Assembly (NCBI RefSeq): GCF_001499995.1
Contig: NZ_LQIU01000012.1
Location: 1-64,000 of the forward strand
DNA: 64,000 nucleotides
Direction: 5' to 3'
Origin: Mycobacterium sp. IS-1496
GTDB lineage: Bacteria; Actinomycetota; Actinomycetes; Mycobacteriales; Mycobacteriaceae
Of this stretch, positions 15,241 to 23,454 are shown piece by piece. Under the pieces are notes generated by a model, which saw nothing but the letters and a program-made list of their open reading frames with translations, was not told where the DNA came from and searched no databases. The translations under genes were made by a program, and so were the position numbers. Numbering within the stretch: position 1 is the first letter of the stretch; every line of letters starts with the position of its first letter.

Positions 15241-16494
15241 GTGATCGACCTCAAGTTCCTGCGCGAGAACCCCGATGCCGTGCGCGCCTCCCAACGGGCA
15301 CGAGGTGAGGATCCCGCGCTCGTCGACGCCCTGCTCGACGCCGACGCGGCCCGCCGCGCCGCGGTGTCGGCCGCCGACAACCTGCGCGCCGACCAGAAGG
15401 CGGCCAGCAAGCGGGTCGGCAAGGCCTCCCCGGACGAGCGGCCCGCGCTGCTGGCGCACGCCAAGGAACTCGCCGAGCAGGTCAAGGCCGCCGAGGCCAC
15501 ACAGGCCGACGCCGACCGCACCTTCACCGCCGCGCACATGGCGATCTCGAACGTCGTCGTCGACGGGGTCCCCGCCGGCGGTGAGGACTGCTTCACGGTG
15601 CTCGACGTCGTCGGGGAACCGTCGGCGATCGACGATCCGAAGGACCACCTCGAACTCGGCGAGGCGCTCGGTCTGATCGACATGGAACGCGGCGCCAAGG
15701 TGGCCGGATCGCGGTTCTACTTCCTCACCGGCCGCGGCGCCCTGCTGCAACTGGGGCTCATGCAGCTGGCGGTGCGGTTGGCCACCGACAACGGGTTCAC
15801 CCTCGTCATCCCGCCGGTGCTGGTGCGGCCCGAGGTGATGGCGGGCACCGGTTTCCTCGGCGCCCACGCCGACGAGGTGTACCACCTCGAGTCCGACGAC
15901 ATGTACCTCGTGGGGACCTCGGAGGTGCCCCTCGCGGGTTACCACGCCGACGAGATCATCGACCTGTCCGCGGGCCCGCGCCGCTACGCCGGATGGTCGT
16001 CGTGCTTCCGCAGGGAGGCCGGCAGCTACGGCAAGGACACCAGGGGCATCATCCGGGTGCACCAGTTCGACAAGGTCGAGGGCTTCGTCTACTGCCGGCC
16101 CGAGGACGCCGAGGAAGAACACCGGCGCCTGCTCGGCTGGCAACGCGAGATGCTGGCCCACATCGAGGTGCCGTACCGCGTGATCGACGTCGCCGCAGGC
16201 GATCTCGGATCGTCGGCCGCACGCAAGTACGACTGCGAGGCATGGGTGCCCACCCAGCAGACCTACCGCGAGCTGACCTCGACGTCGAACTGCACGACCT
16301 TCCAGGCCAGGCGGCTGTCCACCCGCTACCGCGACGAGAACGGCAAACCGCAGATCGCCGCCACCCTCAACGGCACGCTGGCCACCACCCGCTGGCTCGT
16401 CGCGATCCTGGAGAACCATCAACAGCCCGACGGCAGCGTCCGGGTGCCCGCGGCCCTGGTGCCGTTCGTCGGAACGGAGGTGCTCGAACCGTGA
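15241..16494 (+). CDS. serS: Seryl-tRNA synthetase
   Basis: 417 residues, GTG start with GTAGGG nearby. The N-terminal coiled-coil arm that grips the tRNA long variable arm spans about residues 30-105 ([17 protein letters not shown]). The class II core follows: motif 2 in [17 protein letters not shown] and HQFDKVEGF, and motif 3 in [19 protein letters not shown]. It charges tRNA-Ser in the cytoplasm. The stop overlaps the next gene (GTGA), an unusual coupling of an aminoacyl-tRNA synthetase to a hydrolase-like gene. Confidence 0.96.
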   Translation: MIDLKFLRENPDAVRASQRARGEDPALVDALLDADAARRAAVSAADNLRADQKAASKRVGKASPDERPALLAHAKELAEQVKAAEATQADADRTFTAAHMAISNVVVDGVPAGGEDCFTVLDVVGEPSAIDDPKDHLELGEALGLIDMERGAKVAGSRFYFLTGRGALLQLGLMQLAVRLATDNGFTLVIPPVLVRPEVMAGTGFLGAHADEVYHLESDDMYLVGTSEVPLAGYHADEIIDLSAGPRRYAGWSSCFRREAGSYGKDTRGIIRVHQFDKVEGFVYCRPEDAEEEHRRLLGWQREMLAHIEVPYRVIDVAAGDLGSSAARKYDCEAWVPTQQTYRELTSTSNCTTFQARRLSTRYRDENGKPQIAATLNGTLATTRWLVAILENHQQPDGSVRVPAALVPFVGTEVLEP

Positions 16495-17297
16495 TCGATC
16501 TACGACTCGACGATCTGCGCTCGTGGTTCGGATTCGGGGTGGCGGGCAATTTCGCCGGGCACCTCGAACAGGCCGGTGAGTCAGCCGATTTCGTCAACGT
16601 CACCTCCGAGGGGCAGGCTCCCAAGGGCATCTTCCCGTGGTACGGCCCCGGCCTCGACGGGTTCCTCGGTCAGTTCCCGCTCTCCCACGACCGCATCGTG
16701 CTGCCCGACAGTGACGAGCCGCTGAACCTGCAGATCGAACCCGAGGTCGGGTTGGCATGCCGGGTGGTGTGGCAGGGCGACACCGTCGCCCGGCTCGACC
16801 CGTTCGCCCTCGGCGCGTTCAACGACTGCTCGATCCGCAGACCCGGCGCCGCCAAGATCAGCGACAAGAAGAACTGGGGGGCGTCGTCGAAGGGGGTGGC
16901 CCCGCAGTTCTTCGACATCGGCGACCTCACCCCGGACGGGCCCACCGCCACGCTGCGGCTGGAGTCTTACCTGCGGGACCGCGACGGCCACGAACACGCC
17001 TACGGCGTCGACAGCCCGCTGCTGGGCTACTCCTACTACGGCGAGGTCCTGCTGGACTGGGTGGTGGAACGGCTGGCGAACCAGAAGGGTTCTGCCGACA
17101 CCCCGTTGGAGGACGTGGGGGCACTGATGGCTGCGGCGGGCCACCCCGAGCACGTGCTGATCGGGATCGGCGCGACCCGCTACACCGAACTGGGGGAGTC
17201 GACGTTCCTGCAACCCGGCGACGAGGCCGTCGTCCGGGTCTACGACACCGAATCCGGCGAGACGTCGGAACTGCGGCAGACCGTCGTCACGCGGTAG
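16491..17297 (+). CDS. DUF5718 / fumarylacetoacetase-like protein
   Basis: 268 residues from the GTG overlapping the serS stop. The segments [21 protein letters not shown] and [16 protein letters not shown] resemble the metal-binding barrel of fumarylacetoacetate hydrolase relatives, with an acidic/Lys pair that could bind a divalent metal; family members without proven activity are labelled DUF5718. No signal peptide. It is translationally coupled to serS, but the link to translation is not apparent. The assignment to a general fold is fair; the reaction is unknown. Confidence 0.6.
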   Translation: MIDLRLDDLRSWFGFGVAGNFAGHLEQAGESADFVNVTSEGQAPKGIFPWYGPGLDGFLGQFPLSHDRIVLPDSDEPLNLQIEPEVGLACRVVWQGDTVARLDPFALGAFNDCSIRRPGAAKISDKKNWGASSKGVAPQFFDIGDLTPDGPTATLRLESYLRDRDGHEHAYGVDSPLLGYSYYGEVLLDWVVERLANQKGSADTPLEDVGALMAAAGHPEHVLIGIGATRYTELGESTFLQPGDEAVVRVYDTESGETSELRQTVVTR

Positions 17298-17342
17298 CCG
17301 CGCGGCCGTTTCACCGCATCCCGGCCGGGTATGGGCAGGGTC

Positions 17343-18491
17343 ATGCGTGCCATGGTCTACCGCGGTCCCTACAAGATCCGGGTCGAAGAGAAGGACATCC
17401 CGCGAATCGAGCATCCCAACGATGCCATCGTGCGGGTCGAGTTGGCCGCGATCTGCGGGTCCGATCTGCACCTGTACCACGGGATGATGCCCGACACCCG
17501 GGTCGGGATGACGTTCGGGCACGAGTTCATCGGTGTGGTCCACGAAGTCGGGCCGTCGGTGCAGAACCTCAAACCCGGCGACCGGGTGATGGTGCCGTTC
17601 AACATCTACTGCGGTTCGTGTTACTTCTGCGCCCGCGGCCTGTATTCGAACTGCCACAACGTGAATCCCAACGCGACGGCCGTCGGCGGCATCTACGGCT
17701 ACTCGCACACCTGCGGCGGATACGACGGCGGTCAGGCCGAGTTCGTCCGCGTGCCGTTCGCCGATGTGGGGCCCTCGCTGATTCCGGACACCATCTCCGA
17801 CGAGGACGCGTTGATGTGCACCGACGCGCTGGCCACCGGGTACTTCGGCGCGCAGCTCGGCGACATCGTCGAGGGCGACGTGGTGGCCGTGTTCGGCGCC
17901 GGGCCGGTCGGGCTGTTCGCCGCCCAGTCGGCGTGGCTGATGGGAGCGGGCCGGGTGATCGTCATCGACCACCTCGAGTACCGGCTGGAGAAGGCGCGCA
18001 CCATGGCCCACGCCGAGACCCGCAACTTCGCCGAGTACGACGACATCGTCGTCGAGATGAAGAAGGCCACCGGTCATCTCGGCGCCGACGTCGTCATCGA
18101 CGCGGTGGGGGCCGAGGCCGACGGCAACTTCCTGCAGCACGTGGCGGCCGCGAAATTCAAGATGCAGGGCGGTTCACCGGTCGCGCTGAACTGGGCGATC
18201 GACTCGGTGCGCAAGGGTGGGACCGTTTCGGTGATGGGTGCCTACGGACCGATCTTCAGCGCGGTCAAGTTCGGCGACGCGATGAACAAGGGGCTGACCC
18301 TGCGGATGAACCAGTGCCCGGCCAAACGGCAGTGGCCGCGGTTGTTCTCGCACATCGAGAACGGTTATCTCAAACCGAGTGAGATTGTCACACACCGGAT
18401 TCCGCTCGAGCACATCTCCGAGGGGTACCACATCTTCTCCGCCAAGCTCGACAACTGCATCAAGCCGATCATCGTTCCCAGCGCAGCGTGA
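17343..18491 (+). CDS. Zinc-dependent alcohol/formaldehyde dehydrogenase family
   Basis: 382 residues from the ATG at 17343 (MRAMVYRGPYKIRVEE). Catalytic zinc ligands are Cys in AAICGSDLHLYHG and the His/Glu pair in FGHEFIG. The structural zinc site has four Cys in NIYCGSCYFCARGLYSNCH. The NAD(P) fold shows VVAVFGAGPVGLFAAQ and an acidic strand end VIVIDHLEYR. The insertion pattern is that of the formaldehyde-dehydrogenase-like medium-chain group. The physiological substrate cannot be read from sequence. It lies 45 bases after the DUF5718 gene and just before a small protein gene. Confidence 0.85.
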   Translation: MRAMVYRGPYKIRVEEKDIPRIEHPNDAIVRVELAAICGSDLHLYHGMMPDTRVGMTFGHEFIGVVHEVGPSVQNLKPGDRVMVPFNIYCGSCYFCARGLYSNCHNVNPNATAVGGIYGYSHTCGGYDGGQAEFVRVPFADVGPSLIPDTISDEDALMCTDALATGYFGAQLGDIVEGDVVAVFGAGPVGLFAAQSAWLMGAGRVIVIDHLEYRLEKARTMAHAETRNFAEYDDIVVEMKKATGHLGADVVIDAVGAEADGNFLQHVAAAKFKMQGGSPVALNWAIDSVRKGGTVSVMGAYGPIFSAVKFGDAMNKGLTLRMNQCPAKRQWPRLFSHIENGYLKPSEIVTHRIPLEHISEGYHIFSAKLDNCIKPIIVPSAA

Positions 18492-18499
18492 GGACTCCT

Positions 18500-19066
18500 A
18501 TGACCTACACCGCAGACCATCCGCCCGTCCCGTCGTCCGAGGAACTGCGCGCCCGCATCCCCGGCTGGGGAGCCGACCTCGACCCCGCCGATCGGCCGTC
18601 GGTGCCCAAGCTGCGGTCCGAGCCGACCGGGGCGCATTGGGATTTCCCGGAGCGGCAACCCGAGACGTGGCCGCGGGAACGCTCGATCGAGCACGAGTTC
18701 CTCACCCCCGTCTTCGGCACCTCCGCCCCGCCGCGCGGCCTGTCGGGGGCGATCCGCAAGTACGCCTACGCCGAACACAGCGAGGGGAAGGCCGCGCACT
18801 GGCTGCTGCTGATCCTCGCCGATCGGGTCGACGCCGTGGAGCACCACCTGCAGTCGTTCGCGAGCCTGCGCCCGGACAACCCGATCACCGAGAGCGGGGT
18901 GAAGGCCGAGTTCACCCACAACGGCCTGGCGGCCCGCACCAGCACCAAACGCGTTGACCGCAACCACATGTGGCTGGACCCGATCATCGTCGCCGGCCCG
19001 TGGGTGGTGTCGGCGCTGCTCGGGGCGCGGGCAGTGGGGAAGGTCGCCCGCCGGGTGCGCCGCTAG
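18500..19066 (+). CDS. Conserved protein of unknown function
   Basis: 188 residues from an ATG at 18500 with GAGGA before it; a GTG overlapping the dehydrogenase stop at 18488 would add four residues. The N-terminal half is charged and Pro-rich (WDFPERQPETWPRERS). The middle is helical and aromatic (LSGAIRKYAYAEHSEGKAAHWLLLILADRVDAVEHHL). The C-terminus has one hydrophobic helix (PIIVAGPWVVSALLGARAVG) followed by a basic tail, so it may be tail-anchored in the membrane. Its TAG overlaps the opposing Rv3819-like stop within a CTAG. Partner of the dehydrogenase gene by position; function unknown. Confidence 0.65.
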   Translation: MTYTADHPPVPSSEELRARIPGWGADLDPADRPSVPKLRSEPTGAHWDFPERQPETWPRERSIEHEFLTPVFGTSAPPRGLSGAIRKYAYAEHSEGKAAHWLLLILADRVDAVEHHLQSFASLRPDNPITESGVKAEFTHNGLAARTSTKRVDRNHMWLDPIIVAGPWVVSALLGARAVGKVARRVRR

Positions 19067-19398
19067 CGGTCGAGCAGCTCGTCGAGCATCGCAGTGAACC
19101 GCTCGGGGTCGGCCGGGGTGAACGCCGGACGCCACCGGTTGCCGGCCACGTCGAGTGTGACCAGCGTCGATTTGAACGGCCGGCGCATGTCCAGCGGCAG
19201 CCACCGCCGCAGATCCGAACTGCCCCACATGCGGAAGCGGTGCACGAACGACCCGAGCGGTTCGGCGCGGTAACCGCGGACCTGCTGCAGCGGGATCACC
19301 TTCGAGGTGCCCGACGGGAAGTGGTAGCGCCGCAACGTGATCGCGTGCTTGTCGAGCTGGATCTGACCGTCGTCGTAGTACTGCCGCGGTGCTGTCAC
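19063..19398 (-). CDS. Conserved Rv3819-like protein
   Basis: 111 residues when started at the GTG at 19398, which overlaps the stop of the upstream Rieske protein gene (GTGA); this matches the length I recall for Rv3819. An ATG at 19440 would overlap that gene by 46 bases and is less likely. The sequence (QIQLDKHAITLRRYHFPSGTSKVIPLQQVRGYRAEPL) resembles a small beta-rich PH-like domain found in single-domain bacterial proteins. Coupled translation suggests partnership with the Rieske/metallo-beta-lactamase protein. Function unknown. Confidence 0.72.
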   Translation of the reverse strand: MTAPRQYYDDGQIQLDKHAITLRRYHFPSGTSKVIPLQQVRGYRAEPLGSFVHRFRMWGSSDLRRWLPLDMRRPFKSTLVTLDVAGNRWRPAFTPADPERFTAMLDELLDR

Positions 19399-20945
19399 AG
19401 CGGTCCGGTCCGCAGTTCGTGACCCTTGGTCGTCAGGCATCGTCCGTTCTCCAGATTCCATTGCCAGCCGTGCAGATTGCAGGTCAGGGTGTTGCCCTCC
19501 ACCACGCCGAACTTCGACAGGTCGGCCTTGAGATGCGGGCAGCGCCGCTGGAACTCGTACCCGCCCATCGTGATCGACGCCGAATCGTCGTGCGCCTCGG
19601 CGAACCACCCGTCGGCGTAGGCCACACGTTCGTCGGTGAGACATTTGAAGAACGTGTACAGGTACTCGTTGTAACCGCCGACCCGCCAGGCGCGGAAGCG
19701 GGTGGACAGGAAGATGGTGTTCACCCAGTCCGGTTCCCCGTCGCGCAGCACGGTGCGCACCAGTTCGGGGGCGATCTCGAAACCGTAACGGAACTTCTCG
19801 TCCGGAATCGGTTCGCGTACAACGCGCTTCGGGAAGTCGACGACGACCGTCTCGGCGCCGATGCGCAACTCGACCGGATAGCCGATGCCGTCGCAGATCT
19901 GGTCGCTCTGCACCATGATCGGCTCGAACTTCTCGCGCAGCGGTTCGAGCAGCGATTCACCGTGCGCGGGCGCCCATGTCGCCTTCTCCGCGGCCAGGAC
20001 CGGCGCCATCCGCTGCGCGAACGCCTCGATGTAGTCCGCCTTGCCGGTGGTGAAGATCGCCTCGACCTCGTCGTCGGGCAACGGGTGGGTCAGCGAATGC
20101 AGTTGAGAGCCGGTGAAGTCGGCGGTCGACCCCGGGATCATCAGCAGGCCGCCGTCGTGGCCGTGCCTGCGCATCTGGTCGAGGAACACCATCTGGTCGG
20201 GGAAGATGTTCGCCGGGTCGCCGTGGTCGTCGTTGAGGTCCCGCAGTTCGGGGTCGAGGAAGCACGGCGGGCCCGCCGACGGGATCACCCAGGTGGCTCC
20301 CACCTGCGCGATGTACTGGCGGCACCGGTCCATTTGGCGTTGGCGCTTCTGTGTGCCGAACGCCTCCTTGGCGCGGGCGGGCATGTCGTAGACCATCGGG
20401 TACCAGATCGCGCCCGAGTACTGCAGCATGTGGACGTCGACGTGGCCGAAGTCGGCGGCCAGCACATCGAGATCGACCGGCCGCGCGTCGTTCATGTTGA
20501 AGGCGACGGTGTCACCGTCGTCGACCACCAGCCCGGAGTCCCCGATCGGGCCGTCGGCCGGCGCCCGCAGCGCGATGATCATCACATCGAGGTCGCCCTT
20601 GGGGCCGCTGACGCGGTGCTTGACCGAGTCGGTGGTCTCGAAGAACCGGTGGAAACCCAGTTTCTCCAGCTCACGCCGCAGGTCCGGCACCGGATAGTCG
20701 GGCAGCAGCACGACGGCGTCCTTGTTGACGTGCTCGCGCAGGTTCTTCGGATCGAAGTGGTCCTTGTGCAGGTGGGAGACGTAGAGGTAGTCGACGTCGC
20801 CGAGGGCGTCCCAGTCGAGTCGGGTGTTGTCCGGGAAGGGGAACCACGAGGCGAAGTAGGCCGGGTTGACCCACGGGTCGCACAGGATGCTCCCCGCTGT
20901 GGTGTCGATCCGGAAGCCGGCGTGTCCGACGCTGGTGACCTGCAC
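19395..20945 (-). CDS. Metallo-beta-lactamase fold protein fused to a Rieske domain (Rv3818-like)
   Basis: 516 residues, equal to the length I recall for Rv3818. The N-terminal half is a metallo-beta-lactamase fold with SHLHKDHFD (two His, Asp, His metal ligands) and later DVHMLQYSGAIWYP. The C-terminal 90 residues are a Rieske [2Fe-2S] domain: CPHLKADL and CNLHGWQW supply two Cys and two His. The architecture resembles ulaG/romA-type hydrolases combined with a ferredoxin, as in CMP-sialate hydroxylase relatives, so a redox-assisted hydroxylation on a sugar or lipid is conceivable. No signal peptide. Coupled by GTGA to the Rv3819-like gene. Confidence 0.85.
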   Translation of the reverse strand: MQVTSVGHAGFRIDTTAGSILCDPWVNPAYFASWFPFPDNTRLDWDALGDVDYLYVSHLHKDHFDPKNLREHVNKDAVVLLPDYPVPDLRRELEKLGFHRFFETTDSVKHRVSGPKGDLDVMIIALRAPADGPIGDSGLVVDDGDTVAFNMNDARPVDLDVLAADFGHVDVHMLQYSGAIWYPMVYDMPARAKEAFGTQKRQRQMDRCRQYIAQVGATWVIPSAGPPCFLDPELRDLNDDHGDPANIFPDQMVFLDQMRRHGHDGGLLMIPGSTADFTGSQLHSLTHPLPDDEVEAIFTTGKADYIEAFAQRMAPVLAAEKATWAPAHGESLLEPLREKFEPIMVQSDQICDGIGYPVELRIGAETVVVDFPKRVVREPIPDEKFRYGFEIAPELVRTVLRDGEPDWVNTIFLSTRFRAWRVGGYNEYLYTFFKCLTDERVAYADGWFAEAHDDSASITMGGYEFQRRCPHLKADLSKFGVVEGNTLTCNLHGWQWNLENGRCLTTKGHELRTGPL

Positions 20946-21084
20946 ATCTTCCTTCCTGCGCCCGGTGCCGCGCGCATGACGTCGTCGCCTCAGTCTAAGG
21001 GGCGCGGCCGGCGTGGACGGCCGCGCGCGGCCGGTGGTGTACCGCTCACCGCGCCGCTGTGTTGTGGCGCACTACGCTGGCCGT

Positions 21085-21861
21085 GTGGAACCGGTATACG
21101 GAACAGTCATCCAGCTCGCGCGGCTGACGTGGCGCCTGCAGGGTCTGAAGTTCACCGTCACCGGTGTCGAGAACCTGCCGAAGACCGGCGGCGCGGTGAT
21201 CGCGATCAACCACACCAGCTACTTTGACTTCACCTTCGCCGGTCTGCCGGCCTACCGGCAGGGCCTGGGCCGCAAGGTCCGTTTCATGGCGAAGAAGGAA
21301 GTGTTCGACCACAAGATCACCGGACCGATCATGCGCAGCCTGCGCCACATCGAGGTGGACCGGGAGAACGGCGCCGCCTCGTTCGAGCACGCGTGCCAGG
21401 CGTTGCGGGCCGGGGAATTCGTCGGCGTGTACCCCGAGGCGACGATCAGCCGCAGCTTCGAGATCAAGGAGTTCAAATCGGGGGCCGCGCGGATGGCGAT
21501 CGCCGCGCAGGTGCCGATCGTTCCGCACATCGTGTGGGGTGCGCAGCGGATCTGGACCAAGGGACACCCCAAGAAGCTGGCCCGCCCGAAGGTGCCGATC
21601 TCGATCGCCGTCGGCGAACCGATCGAGCCCACGCTGCCCGCACCGGAGTTGTCGGCGCTGCTCCACCACCGGATGCAGCATCTTCTCGAACGCGTGCAGG
21701 ACGCCTACGGTCCGCATCCGCCGGGCGAATTCTGGGTGCCGCACCGGCTCGGCGGAGGCGCCCCGACGCTGGCGGAGGCCAACCGGATGGACATGGAGGA
21801 GGCGGCGGAGAAGGCGGCCCGGCGCGCCGAGCGGTCCGGGCCCGGCGGGGCGCCGGAGTAG
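21085..21861 (+). CDS. Lysophosphatidate-type acyltransferase, Rv3816c-like
   Basis: 258 residues from the GTG at 21085. The acyltransferase HX4D motif is NHTSYFDF; the second motif reads GVYPEATISRSFEIKEFKSGAARMA, where usual PlsC enzymes have FPEGTRS, and the third is VPIVPHIVWGAQ. It should transfer acyl groups to a glycerol- or polyprenol-linked acceptor at the membrane. The C-terminal tail is charged and coiled (EEAAEKAARRAER). It lies five bases before a close paralogue; M. tuberculosis has three such genes at this place. Confidence 0.85.
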   Translation: MEPVYGTVIQLARLTWRLQGLKFTVTGVENLPKTGGAVIAINHTSYFDFTFAGLPAYRQGLGRKVRFMAKKEVFDHKITGPIMRSLRHIEVDRENGAASFEHACQALRAGEFVGVYPEATISRSFEIKEFKSGAARMAIAAQVPIVPHIVWGAQRIWTKGHPKKLARPKVPISIAVGEPIEPTLPAPELSALLHHRMQHLLERVQDAYGPHPPGEFWVPHRLGGGAPTLAEANRMDMEEAAEKAARRAERSGPGGAPE

Positions 21862-21866
21862 CGCCT

Positions 21867-22622
21867 GTGGAGCCCGTTTTTCGCACGCTGGAGATCGTCG
21901 CGGAGGCGGCGACCAGGGTCACCGGGACACGGATCACCTATCACGGACTCGACAACCTCCCCGATCGCGGCGGTGCGGTCGTGGCCATCAACCACACCGG
22001 CTACGTCGACTTCCTGCCCGCGGCGCTGGCGGCCAAGGCCCGCGGTCGGCGCATGCGGTTCATGATCAAGGCGGAGATGGAGCAGGTCAGGGTCGTCGGC
22101 TATCTGATCAGGCACACCGGCACCATCCCGGTCGACCGGCGGGCGGGGGCGGGTGCGTACGCCGTCGCCGTCCAGGCGCTGCGCGCCGGTGAACTGGTCG
22201 GCGTGTATCCCGAGGCGACGATCAGCCGCAGCTTCGAACTCAAGGAGTTCAAGACCGGTGCGGCACGCATGGCGATCGAGGCCGAGGTGCCGATCGTCCC
22301 GCTCATCGTCTGGGGTGCGCACCGCGTGTGGACCAAGGACCATCCCCGTGCGCTGGGCCGCAGGCGGATCCCGGTCACGGTGGCCGTGGGTGAGCCGATG
22401 GTCCCCGTGGGGTCGATGGCCGACGTGAGTGCGGCGCTGCGCGCGTCGATGGAGGCGTTGCTCGCGCGGGCGCAGGCCGACTACCCCGCGCCCGCCGGGC
22501 AGTATTGGGTGCCGCGCAGGCTGGGAGGCAGCGCGCCGACCCTCGAGGAGGCCAGACGTCTCGACGAGGCGGAACTGGCGGAACGTGCCCGGAGACGGGC
22601 AGAAGGCAGACGGACGAGATGA
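21867..22622 (+). CDS. Lysophosphatidate-type acyltransferase, Rv3815c-like
   Basis: 251 residues, GTG start, same length as remembered for Rv3815c. Motifs parallel the upstream paralogue: NHTGYVDF (HX4D), GVYPEATISRSFELKEFK, and VPIVPLIVWGAH. The two share roughly half of their residues by eye, consistent with tandem duplication. Substrate unknown. The gene is followed ten bases later by the HAD hydrolase. Confidence 0.85.
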   Translation: MEPVFRTLEIVAEAATRVTGTRITYHGLDNLPDRGGAVVAINHTGYVDFLPAALAAKARGRRMRFMIKAEMEQVRVVGYLIRHTGTIPVDRRAGAGAYAVAVQALRAGELVGVYPEATISRSFELKEFKTGAARMAIEAEVPIVPLIVWGAHRVWTKDHPRALGRRRIPVTVAVGEPMVPVGSMADVSAALRASMEALLARAQADYPAPAGQYWVPRRLGGSAPTLEEARRLDEAELAERARRRAEGRRTR

Positions 22623-22632
22623 CATCCCCAAC

Positions 22633-23448
22633 ATGACACTGCCCGCGATGATCGCCACCGACGTGGACGGCACGCTGCTCGACGACGACGAGAAGGTCTC
22701 GCCGCGCACGCGTGCGGCCGTGCACGCCGCCGTCGACGCCGGGGTGCAGTTCGTGCTCGCGACCGGACGACCACCCCGCTGGGTGGCGCCGGTGGTCGAC
22801 GGGCTGGGCCTGGCGCCGATGGCGGTGTGCGCCAACGGCGCCGTCATCTACGACCCGGCCACCGACCGCATCGTGTCGGCGCGCACCCTGTCCGTCGACG
22901 CGCTCAGCGAACTGGCCGACATCGCAGGCCGGGTCATCCCCGGTTCGGGTCTGGCCGTCGAGCGGGTCGGCAACTCCGCGCACGACGCGGCGACCCCGCA
23001 GTTCGTGAGCTCACCCGGTTACGAGCACGCATGGCTCAACCCGGACAACACCGAGGTGTCGCTCGAGGACCTGCTCAGCGCCCCCGCCGTCAAACTGCTC
23101 ATCCGCAAATCGGGGGCCAGCAGCGCCGAGATGGCCGCCGAACTCGCCAGACACATCACCGGCGAGGGCGACATCACCTACTCGACCAACAACGGCCTGA
23201 TCGAGGTCATGCCGTCGGGCATCAGCAAGGCCAGCGGCATCCAGGAGCTCGCAGGTCCGCTCGGGCTGGTGGCCGGCGACGTGGTGACGTTCGGCGACAT
23301 GCCCAACGACGTGCCGATGCTGCGCTGGGCCGGCCACGGTGTGGCGATGGGCAACGCGCATCCCGAGGCGGTGTCGGCCGCCGACGAGGTGACCGCCCGC
23401 AACGCCGACGACGGCGTGGCGCGGGTCCTCGAGCGCTGGTGGATGTAG
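22633..23448 (+). CDS. HAD-superfamily (Cof-type) phosphatase, Rv3813c-like
   Basis: 271 residues. HAD motif I is MIATDVDGTLLDDD with nucleophile and acid Asp; motif II is VLATGRP; motif III and IV are in KLLIRK and GDMPNDVPML. The large C2 cap between about residues 85 and 190 is the Cof/Sup-type, which usually dephosphorylates sugar phosphates or flavin intermediates. No signal peptide. It ends six bases from the opposing stop of the amidase-like gene. Confidence 0.88.
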   Translation: MTLPAMIATDVDGTLLDDDEKVSPRTRAAVHAAVDAGVQFVLATGRPPRWVAPVVDGLGLAPMAVCANGAVIYDPATDRIVSARTLSVDALSELADIAGRVIPGSGLAVERVGNSAHDAATPQFVSSPGYEHAWLNPDNTEVSLEDLLSAPAVKLLIRKSGASSAEMAAELARHITGEGDITYSTNNGLIEVMPSGISKASGIQELAGPLGLVAGDVVTFGDMPNDVPMLRWAGHGVAMGNAHPEAVSAADEVTARNADDGVARVLERWWM

Positions 23449-23454
23449 CGACCG

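Noticed and set aside
19399-19440. ATG start at 19440 for the Rv3819-like gene
   Set aside because: The GTG at 19398 gives the conserved 111-residue length and a stop-start overlap with the preceding gene.
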